Positions 7,898 through 14,999 of a stretch of DNA of 48,727 nt are shown here, piece by piece; the stretch's first letter is position 1, and the number at the start of each line of letters is the position of its first letter. The notes under the pieces were generated by a model. It was not told the origin of the DNA and did not search any database. It worked only from the letters and a program-made list of their open reading frames with translations. The DNA is from Ignavibacterium sp. (GTDB lineage Bacteria > Zixibacteria > MSB-5A5 > GN15 > PGXB01): contig DYGG01000014.1 in the NCBI GenBank assembly GCA_020724775.1, positions 1-48,727 on the forward strand, given 5' to 3'. A program made the position numbers and the translations under genes.

Positions 7898-9193
7898 ATG
7901 GCGAAAAAGTCCGGAGAATATAAATCGGCGCTGCGATTTATTCTCTCCCGAGAGTTTTTTGGAATGAAACTCGGGTTGGAGAACATCTCGCTTTTTTTAG
8001 AGAAACTCGGCAATCCGCACAACCGGTTCCCATCTGTTCATATAGCCGGTACCAACGGCAAAGGCTCAACGGCGGCATACCTGGAAGCGATTTTCCGTCA
8101 GGCCGGCTACCGCACCGGGATATTCACCTCCCCCCACCTGGTCGATTTTCGGGAGCGGATACGGGTTGACGGCGCGCTTATTGAGAAAAGATTCATCACC
8201 GAATTTATCAGGAAAAACAAAGCCAATATAATAAAACAGAAAATCACTTTTTTTGAGGTATGCACCGCCCTGGCTTTCGATTATTTTGCGCGGCGCAAAG
8301 TAGAGATAGCCATCATCGAAACCGGGCTGGGAGGACGTCTTGACGCCACCAATGTCCTTCGACCGTTGGTTTCGGTTATTTCTGACATTTCATTTGACCA
8401 TATGCATATTCTGGGGCATACTCTGCGCAAAATCGCCTTTGAAAAAGCCGGAATTATTAAGCAGAAGACGCCGGTGATTATCGGTATATTGCCCGGGGAG
8501 GCATCCCGGGAAATAACGACAGTCGCCCGGAAACGCCAGGCGCCGCTCCTTCGCTTGTATCGAAAAAATTTCAGCCCCAACATTGGAAGAAATTTCGAAT
8601 TCAGTTATTATGATGAAAGCAAAGTTATCCGGAAACTTACCCCTTCGCTGCCGGGGGAACATCAGATTAAGAATGCCGCCCTGTCGGTGAAAGTGGCGCT
8701 GTTTCTCAGAACGATGAGGCATAAAATTAGCGAGCGCGCCATCAAACAGGGGCTTGCCGCGACATATTGGCCCGGACGATTCCAGATACTAAAGAAGCCA
8801 GGGAAGCCGACGGTGGTTTTGGATGTGGGACATAATCCGGCCGGAGTGAAGGCGATGGTCGATTGCTTTAAGAGAGTCTTTCCCGGCAAAAAAACAGACA
8901 TCGTTCTCGGACTGGTCAGCAATAAAGATTTGAGGCGTTCCGTGTCGTCGCTTCCGCAGATTGCCCGGCGCATTTTTATAGTCCGCCTGAATACCTACCG
9001 CAGCGCGGAACCGGAGGATATTGCCCGTCATTTAAGAGGAAAAGGTGTTTTGGTATCTCCGGGCGGTTCGCTGACGACAGTAACACGCCGCCTGATAAAA
9101 GAGGCGGGAACTGACGATATAATAATAGTCTGTGGCTCGCATTACGGTGTGGGCGAGTTTCTGGAGCACCGAAAAGAGGTTTATGGCAGCTAA
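7898..9193 (+). CDS. folC: Folylpolyglutamate / dihydrofolate synthase
   Basis: Mur-ligase-type enzyme that adds glutamate to folates and, in bifunctional forms, makes dihydrofolate. The protein has about 431 residues. The ATP loop is AGTNGKGSTAAYLEAI, followed by TSPHLVDFRERIR, which is characteristic of the family. ETGLGGRLDATNVL and the C-terminal VLDVGHNPAGVKAM are further markers. I prefer the ATG at 7898 over the GTG three bases earlier that touches the accD stop. The last 11 bases overlap the next kinase gene. Confidence 0.95.
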   Translation: MAKKSGEYKSALRFILSREFFGMKLGLENISLFLEKLGNPHNRFPSVHIAGTNGKGSTAAYLEAIFRQAGYRTGIFTSPHLVDFRERIRVDGALIEKRFITEFIRKNKANIIKQKITFFEVCTALAFDYFARRKVEIAIIETGLGGRLDATNVLRPLVSVISDISFDHMHILGHTLRKIAFEKAGIIKQKTPVIIGILPGEASREITTVARKRQAPLLRLYRKNFSPNIGRNFEFSYYDESKVIRKLTPSLPGEHQIKNAALSVKVALFLRTMRHKISERAIKQGLAATYWPGRFQILKKPGKPTVVLDVGHNPAGVKAMVDCFKRVFPGKKTDIVLGLVSNKDLRRSVSSLPQIARRIFIVRLNTYRSAEPEDIARHLRGKGVLVSPGGSLTTVTRRLIKEAGTDDIIIVCGSHYGVGEFLEHRKEVYGS

Positions 9194-10535
9194 AAAAGGC
9201 GCCAGGAAGAAACCGGTCGAAACGGTAAAGACGCTTCGGGCGGAAGTCAATCGGAAACTGGAAGAGTTGACCGAGTCCAATCGTCGCCTGAAACGGAAAA
9301 TCTTCGACCTCTACACCATATTTGAACTGAGCCGCAACTTCAATGCGGTTCTAAACTACGAGACCTTGCTTGATTCCTTTGTGCTGACCTCGATGGGACA
9401 GATGGGGGCGCAGAAAGCGGCCCTTTACCTTCCGCGGGAGGTCGGTCGAAAAGAATTTCGCCTGGCGCGGGTCAAAGGGGCGCCGCCGTTCCCCCGGGAA
9501 GAGATAAGTATTGACCCGGAAGGGGAGTTTGGCAAATATATCACCGCCCTCAACCGTCCCGTCCTTATAAATGAAATCAGCGGCGGGTTTTCCGCGCCGG
9601 AAATACGGGCTTTTCAAAGATATTTCCCGGAGGGGCTGGTGGTGCCGCTGATTTTTCAGACCAAACTTCGGGGCATTTTGATTATCTCGGTGAAAGCCTC
9701 GGGTTTGCCGTATAAAGATGACGATATTGAATTTCTATCGATTCTCGCCAACCAGACCGCAGTTTCGATTGAGAATGCCCGTCTCTATGATTCGGAAAGG
9801 GAGGCGATAGAAAAACTTCAGAAGACGCAGGAACTTCTGGTGCAGTCCGAAAGACTGGCGGCGCTGGGGGAACTCTCGGCCAAGATTGCCCACGAGGTTA
9901 ACAATCCGCTGGGCATTATCAAGAATTATCTGGCATTGACAGGGCGCAATATCGACGATTCGGTAAAGGCCTCGGAATATTTGGAAGTGGTGGGGCAGGA
10001 GATTGACCGGATAGCGATGATTGTGCAGCAACTTCTTGATTTCCACCGGCCGCGCGTTATCAAGTTTACGCAGACCGATGTCGTGCGGCTTTTGAACGAG
10101 ACGGCGGCCCTGATGAGCCGTCAGTTAGCCGACTCCGGCGTAGAAATTTTGATTGAGGCGCCGGAAGATTTTCCACCGATTGTGGCATGGCTTGATGGCC
10201 TGAAACAGGTTTTCATAAACCTGTTTATTAATGCCAAGGAAGCCATGAAAGACGGGGGAAAGGTTTTAGTAGCGGCGACTCATAACCGCCATCTGATCTG
10301 CCTCCGTTTCTGCGACAGCGGCACCGGTATCGACCCCAAGCATGTCCCTCATATATTTGAGCCGTTTTATACAACCAAAGAATCAGGAGGCACGGGACTG
10401 GGACTTTCTGTCTGTTACGGTATAATTAAAAACCATAATGGGTCGATAGAGTTCTATAACCTTGAAAAAGGGGGATGTTTTGAGATTCGTCTCCCGATTC
10501 AACAGGAAGAATTAGACAATGACTGGAAGATCTGA
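9183..10535 (+). CDS. Soluble GAF-domain sensor histidine kinase
   Basis: Cytoplasmic histidine kinase of 450 residues with no membrane segment. A basic coiled-coil start (1-45) leads to a GAF domain (about 60-205, ending FLSILANQTAVSIENARLY). The phosphotransfer helix LAALGELSAKIAHEVNNPLG follows with His237. The ATPase domain has NLFINAKEAM, DSGTGIDPKH and GGTGLGLSVCYGII. I chose the ATG at 9183 (AGAGG just upstream, 11-base overlap with folC) over a longer frame starting at 9132 deep inside folC. Its end overlaps the next signalling gene by 17 bases, which implies a shared pathway. Confidence 0.88.
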   Translation: MAAKKGARKKPVETVKTLRAEVNRKLEELTESNRRLKRKIFDLYTIFELSRNFNAVLNYETLLDSFVLTSMGQMGAQKAALYLPREVGRKEFRLARVKGAPPFPREEISIDPEGEFGKYITALNRPVLINEISGGFSAPEIRAFQRYFPEGLVVPLIFQTKLRGILIISVKASGLPYKDDDIEFLSILANQTAVSIENARLYDSEREAIEKLQKTQELLVQSERLAALGELSAKIAHEVNNPLGIIKNYLALTGRNIDDSVKASEYLEVVGQEIDRIAMIVQQLLDFHRPRVIKFTQTDVVRLLNETAALMSRQLADSGVEILIEAPEDFPPIVAWLDGLKQVFINLFINAKEAMKDGGKVLVAATHNRHLICLRFCDSGTGIDPKHVPHIFEPFYTTKESGGTGLGLSVCYGIIKNHNGSIEFYNLEKGGCFEIRLPIQQEELDNDWKI

Positions 10536-12654
10536 GAAGATTCTGGTAATTGACGATGAGTCGCGGATGTGCGATTCGCTTGCGGAATTGCTGGGAGGAA
10601 GCGGCTACAAAGTGCAGACAACACAGTCGGCCCCGGCGGCAGTGGAACTTCTCAAACAAGAGCCGTTTGACCTGGTAATCACCGATATCAAGATGCCGGA
10701 ACTGACCGGACTGGATATTCTCAAAGTAGTCAAGGAAATCGACTCGGAGACCATTGTCATTCTGATGACCGGTTATGCTTCGCTGGAATCGGCGTTGGAG
10801 GCGATAAAAAATGGCGCTTTCGAATATCTCCTGAAGCCGGTCGAGTTCACCCAACTGGAGATTTCGGTCCGGCGGGGGCTGGAAAAACGTGAAGCGTCCC
10901 TGGCGCGCAAAGAACTCCTGGATGAACTGAAATGGGCAAATTACAATCTCAACAATCGTCTTCAGGAAATTAATGCCCTCTATGAAGCGGGCAAATCGCT
11001 TGGCTACACCACCGATATCGGCACCCTCCTGGACAAAATAGTCGCTCTGGCCGCCGAGGTGACGCAGGCGGAAATTGGCTCGCTGATGCTTATCAATGAA
11101 GAAACGGAGATTCTAACCATTAAAGCCTACCGGGGGCTGGACCGGGAAATCGCCGATTCGGTTTCTTTGCCGCTGGGGTCATCTATTGCCGGTTATGTCG
11201 CCCAGTCCGGCGAACCTTTGATGGTCGATGACGTCGAAAAGGATGAAAGATTCAAACGAATCAATAAGGAGCGGTACAGTTCGGCGTCGCTTTTGTGCGT
11301 TCCCCTTAAGATAACCAATCGAGTGCTGGGGGTTATCAATATGGCGAACAAGCGGAATGGAGAAAGTTTTACCGAGCATGACCTGAAACTTCTAACCACC
11401 TTTGCGGCACAGGCGGCGGTTGCCATCGACGATGCCCGTCAGTTCGAAAATAACCGTCAGAAACTCCATGAATTCTCAATTCTCTTTGAGTTATCGAACC
11501 GGCTGTCCGCGGTCGGTTCGGTATCGGCAATGAGGCAGGCGGTCTTTGAGTATCTCGGCAAATTGATGCCGATAGATTTTGCTCTCTGGTTTGAATGGCA
11601 ACCGGGACGTCAGGCATTGAAACCGGTCGGAGTTACCGGCACGACAATTCCGTTGACCGACAGCGGCTCCATCAATCTCGACCTGATAAAAAGCGAAGAG
11701 ATAGTAATTGAAAACGTGGAGTTTGCCGACCTGGATTTTCAGGATATTGCGACGCTGTCACGCTATATGGCGCGTCTTCTATCCCACGCCCCGGCTTATC
11801 CCCGTCCGGAAGCGAATTTTACCGCCCTGCCGGTGCTTCAGGAAGGAGAACTCCGGCATATTTACTGCATCGGTTCCCGCAGTGAGCGGCTCTATACGGC
11901 GCAAGAGATTTCGCTGGCGCAATTGATAATCTCGCAGTCCTCCGGATTCTATGAGCGAGAGAAGGCGCTTCTCAACGCCACCCGGCTTTTGACCATGGGG
12001 AATATGATTTCCGAAATCTCCCACGACCTGCGTAAACCGCTCACCAATATTCGGGGCTGGATACAGATTTTGCGGGATAAATATCCCGATGTCGGCAAAG
12101 ATACCGAATTCTTCCATATGGCGGAGGAGGAGGTGCATCGGCTCAACGACCTGGTCAAAGAACTGGTCGATTTTTCCAAACCGCATAAGTATGAAACCGA
12201 AATCAGGGATATCCGGAAAATCATTCAGAGGGCAACCGAGTTTCTCAAGCCGGAGTTTGCCAAGAAGAATATAAAGTTTGAAGCCCATTATGATAACTGC
12301 AACTGGGAGATTCCGGTGAACAAGAACCAGGTACTGGAAGTCTTCCTGAATCTCTTCCTGAACTCGGTCGATGCCATACCTGACAGCGGCGGCAATATTC
12401 GGGTCACCGGCAAAATTGACCGTCCTCCCTTCCGCAAAATCGATTATCTTGCCATTACGGTCAGCGATACTGGGCGGGGAATCAAGAAAGAGAATCTGTC
12501 AAGGATTTTTGATAGATATTACACGACTAAGGAGACCGGCACCGGTCTGGGGCTTTCCGTGGTCGAAAGAATCATGGCGGCGCATGGGGGCACCCTCAAA
12601 GTTGACTCCGAGTCCGGCAAAGGGACCGACTTCACCTTATTTTTTCCCAAATAA
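10519..12654 (+). CDS. Hybrid receiver-GAF-histidine kinase
   Basis: Signalling protein of 711 residues with the receiver domain first (D12, D13, phospho-acceptor D56, T84, K106). A canonical GAF domain follows (about 150-310, ending TFAAQAAVAIDDARQFENN), then a second, weaker GAF-like region (about 320-480). The kinase core has ISEISHDLRKPLTNIRG with His502, and an ATPase domain with SDTGRGI near 649 and GTGLGL near 674. No membrane segments are seen. Receiver-first hybrids usually take phosphate from another kinase, here probably the overlapping gene upstream. They then pass a signal on, possibly to the sigma-54 activator downstream. The ligands are unknown. Confidence 0.87.
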   Translation: MTGRSEKILVIDDESRMCDSLAELLGGSGYKVQTTQSAPAAVELLKQEPFDLVITDIKMPELTGLDILKVVKEIDSETIVILMTGYASLESALEAIKNGAFEYLLKPVEFTQLEISVRRGLEKREASLARKELLDELKWANYNLNNRLQEINALYEAGKSLGYTTDIGTLLDKIVALAAEVTQAEIGSLMLINEETEILTIKAYRGLDREIADSVSLPLGSSIAGYVAQSGEPLMVDDVEKDERFKRINKERYSSASLLCVPLKITNRVLGVINMANKRNGESFTEHDLKLLTTFAAQAAVAIDDARQFENNRQKLHEFSILFELSNRLSAVGSVSAMRQAVFEYLGKLMPIDFALWFEWQPGRQALKPVGVTGTTIPLTDSGSINLDLIKSEEIVIENVEFADLDFQDIATLSRYMARLLSHAPAYPRPEANFTALPVLQEGELRHIYCIGSRSERLYTAQEISLAQLIISQSSGFYEREKALLNATRLLTMGNMISEISHDLRKPLTNIRGWIQILRDKYPDVGKDTEFFHMAEEEVHRLNDLVKELVDFSKPHKYETEIRDIRKIIQRATEFLKPEFAKKNIKFEAHYDNCNWEIPVNKNQVLEVFLNLFLNSVDAIPDSGGNIRVTGKIDRPPFRKIDYLAITVSDTGRGIKKENLSRIFDRYYTTKETGTGLGLSVVERIMAAHGGTLKVDSESGKGTDFTLFFPK

Positions 12655-12674
12655 ATTGCAAAAAATTGCAGGAA

Positions 12675-12691
12675 AAGGCACGAAAACTGCT
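12675..12691 (+). promoter_or_regulatory. Candidate sigma-54 (-24/-12) promoter
   Basis: AAGGCACGAAAACTGCT has GG (12677-12678) and GC (12689-12690) with the required ten bases between. GGCACG matches the -24 element fully and CTGC differs from TTGC by one base. It lies about 60 bases before the ATG of a sigma-54 activator gene, so autoregulation is plausible. Confidence 0.5.
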
Positions 12692-12752
12692 GTCATTTAC
12701 TTGATTTTTGTTAAAAAATGACGATAAATGTTTAAAGTGCAAAACTTTTCGT

Positions 12753-14171
12753 ATGAAAAAAGAGAAGATTAAAATCTTAATAATTGATGATGACCCCAAG
12801 GTCTCCTGGCTTCTGAGCGAGGGTCTTTCTGACTATGAATTTGTATCGGCTCGCGATGGCAGCGAGGGGATTCAGATGGTAACTACGGAGAAGCCGGATT
12901 TGGTGCTTCTGGATATAAAAATGCCCGGCATTTCAGGACTGGAAGTACTGGAGCGGCTAAGCCGGTTGCCGAGCCGTCCGGAAATCATCATGCTCTCGGG
13001 ACATGGCGAGACCGACAATATCGCCAAGTCGAAGCATCTGGGGGCGGCCGAATTTATCCACAAGCCTTTTGAAGTCAAAGAAATCGAAATTCGGGTACAG
13101 GCGGTGCTCGAAGCCAAGAAACTTCGGGAAGAGGTGCGGGAACTGAAATCTCAACTTAAATCCCGCAACCAGTATGAGCAGTTTATCGGCGATTCGCCTA
13201 AAATGATGCAGGTGAAAAGCATCATTGAACAGGTCGCCGGTTCAGAACTGACCGTCCTGATCCGGGGTGAATCGGGCACGGGAAAAGAGATCGTGGCGCG
13301 GATGCTTCATAATATGTCAACACGGGCAGATGAGCCGTTCACCAAAGTCAACTGCGCCGCAATTCCGCGAGACCTACTGGAGGCGGAACTGTTTGGATAC
13401 GAAAAAGGCGCCTTCACCGGCGCTCACAAGACTAAACCGGGGCGATTTGAAGTCGCCAACAAGGGGTCGATTTTCCTGGATGAAATCGGCGATATGCCGC
13501 TGGAGTTGCAGTCGAAACTTCTCCAGGTTTTAGAGCAACAGGAGTTTGTCCGAGTCGGCGGCATTCATAATATCCATGTTGACGTCCGAATAATCTGCGC
13601 CACCAATAAGAATCTTGAAGAAGCGATTCGTCGCGGCGGGTTCCGCGACGACCTTTTCTATCGCCTCAACGAAATAACGGTCTTTCTGCCGCCGCTGCGA
13701 AGCCGAACCGAGGATATCTCGCTTCTGGTGAACCACTTTCTAAAAAAGTACGGCGACCTGTATCAGAAGCCGACCATGGCGCTATCGCCTGAGACCATGT
13801 CAAAACTGCTGCAGTTTGCCTGGCCCGGGAATGTCCGGCAATTGGAAAACCTTATCAAGCAGGTGGTCGTCCGAGGGGATGAATCAATTGTCACTGAAAT
13901 GCTCAGTAATCTGATTCATTCGCCGGAATATGTCCAGACCCCCGACTTGCCGCCTTCCGGCGGTAGCCCCGCGGTATTATCAGAATCGGGGAATGTTTTT
14001 TCTCTCAAACATCGAGTCGGCGCTGCTATCGCCAATGAAGAAAGACGGCTGATTAGCGAGGTTCTCACCAAGACCAATTGGAATCGCCGCAAAGCGGCCG
14101 ACCTTTTGGAAATCAGTTATCGCTCTCTCCTTTACAAGATAAAAGAGTATAATCTGAACTCGATAAAATGA
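12753..14171 (+). CDS. NtrC-family sigma-54-dependent response regulator
   Basis: Transcription activator of 472 residues. The receiver domain has D12, D13, phospho-acceptor D54 and K104. The AAA+ domain (about 145-380) carries the Walker A GESGTGKE, an intact sigma-54 contact loop ELFGYEKGAFTGA, and the Walker B region GSIFLDEIGDMPLELQSKLLQVLEQ. The C terminus is a Fis-type helix-turn-helix (NWNRRKAADLLEISYRSLLYKIKEY). I use the ATG at 12753; the 15 upstream in-frame residues are lysine/cysteine rich and unlike receiver starts. A hairpin terminator begins at the stop codon. It is probably the output of the two kinases encoded just before it. Confidence 0.93.
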   Translation: MKKEKIKILIIDDDPKVSWLLSEGLSDYEFVSARDGSEGIQMVTTEKPDLVLLDIKMPGISGLEVLERLSRLPSRPEIIMLSGHGETDNIAKSKHLGAAEFIHKPFEVKEIEIRVQAVLEAKKLREEVRELKSQLKSRNQYEQFIGDSPKMMQVKSIIEQVAGSELTVLIRGESGTGKEIVARMLHNMSTRADEPFTKVNCAAIPRDLLEAELFGYEKGAFTGAHKTKPGRFEVANKGSIFLDEIGDMPLELQSKLLQVLEQQEFVRVGGIHNIHVDVRIICATNKNLEEAIRRGGFRDDLFYRLNEITVFLPPLRSRTEDISLLVNHFLKKYGDLYQKPTMALSPETMSKLLQFAWPGNVRQLENLIKQVVVRGDESIVTEMLSNLIHSPEYVQTPDLPPSGGSPAVLSESGNVFSLKHRVGAAIANEERRLISEVLTKTNWNRRKAADLLEISYRSLLYKIKEYNLNSIK

Positions 14172-14204
14172 CCCACCATCTGTGTGAGGGGCAGGTCATT
14201 TTTT
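14165..14204 (+). terminator. Terminator after the sigma-54 activator gene
   Basis: AAAATGACC (14165-14173, overlapping the stop codon) pairs perfectly with GGTCATTTT (14194-14202), and a run of six T ends at 14204. It closes the 1351-14171 cluster. Confidence 0.7.
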
Positions 14205-14483
14205 GTGAACTTTTATGCCGTTTATCTGCATCACTTTGCGGCAGGCGGCGATGTTGATAATATGTTGATGTTATGTTGGTCAATCTGGATAAATCGATTC
14301 CCCATAAAATTCAAAGAGTTAATGCCGATTTAAATAGTCCGTTGTGAGACAAGAAAGTCTATTTTAGACCCTAAATTATTTGTGGAATGTAACTTGCTTA
14401 TTATTCACGAGATAAAGGATTGTTTAAACATTGGTTATAATAAATTGGCAAATGGTGTGGTAAGCAAGGATGAGACGGTCGGT
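14205..14483. other. AT-rich intergenic stretch
   Basis: About 280 bases without a convincing gene. It contains short direct repeats of ATGTTGAT near 14250-14270 and a weak promoter-like pair, TTGATG (14265) and GATAAA (14288), 17 bases apart. An in-frame GTG at 14382 would extend the following gene into it, but that stretch has no ribosome site and looks non-coding. Confidence 0.4.
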
Positions 14484-14912
14484 ATGAGTTCCGATTTTGT
14501 CTCAAAGATAAATCACGAGTTAAAGCGAGCCGAAAGATACCGGATTTTTCTTTCTCTGGTGATCTTCAATATCGGTCCGATTCTGGATATGGTGGTGGAG
14601 GAAGAGAAGAAAGGGCACGGGAATCGTTCCGAGTTTCTGGACTCGCTCTCCGAGGTAGTGCGCCGCTCGGTGCGCGAGGTGGATGCGGTTTCCAACCATG
14701 GCCGCAGTCGTATCGGGCTATTGTTTCCGGAGACTCCCCGACAGGGAGCGGAAGCGGCTGCGCGGCGGATTTCGTCGCAGATTTCGGCATTCTGTAAAGA
14801 TTATTTTCGCGCACCGGTAGAGTATCTTCTTCCGGTGGAGATTTCCTCTTTTCCGGATGCGGCGGGAGCCCGGTCTATTTCGAGTTATTTTGAAGAGTTC
14901 AACGAAAAATAA
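14484..14912 (+). CDS. Degenerate GGDEF-like domain protein
   Basis: A protein of about 142 residues. Its start DFVSKINHELKRAERYRIFLSLVIFNIG, followed by SEVVRRSVREVDAVSNHGRSRIGLLFPETPRQGAEAAARRI, has the layout of a GGDEF (diguanylate cyclase) fold: two first strands, the R..D.....G pattern and the later LFPETP strand. The GGDEF signature is absent, and DAVSNHGRSRIG occupies the place where D..aR.GGDEF is expected. I therefore infer that it is not a c-di-GMP synthase but a binding or structural domain. The start is uncertain: a GTG at 14382 would add 34 residues. It stands alone between two terminators. Confidence 0.65.
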   Translation: MSSDFVSKINHELKRAERYRIFLSLVIFNIGPILDMVVEEEKKGHGNRSEFLDSLSEVVRRSVREVDAVSNHGRSRIGLLFPETPRQGAEAAARRISSQISAFCKDYFRAPVEYLLPVEISSFPDAAGARSISSYFEEFNEK

Positions 14913-14944
14913 AATTCCCCCTCTATAGAATCCCCATAACACTG

Positions 14945-14967
14945 AACCCCGCCGCCCGGCGGGGTTT
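14945..14967. terminator. Terminator between convergent genes
   Basis: AACCCCGCC (14945-14953) pairs perfectly with GGCGGGGTT (14958-14966) around the loop GCCC. It sits between the GGDEF-like gene and the converging valS, and may stop transcription from both sides. The T tract is short. Confidence 0.6.
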
Positions 14968-14999
14968 AGTGATTTAAGGCGCTTGGGGAAGCCGGCAAA

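Noticed and set aside
12708-12752. Upstream start for the sigma-54 activator
   Set aside because: The added 15 residues do not fit receiver N termini, and the ATG at 12753 sits exactly where the domain begins.
14484-14912. Active diguanylate cyclase
   Set aside because: The GGDEF motif and its metal-binding residues are missing.
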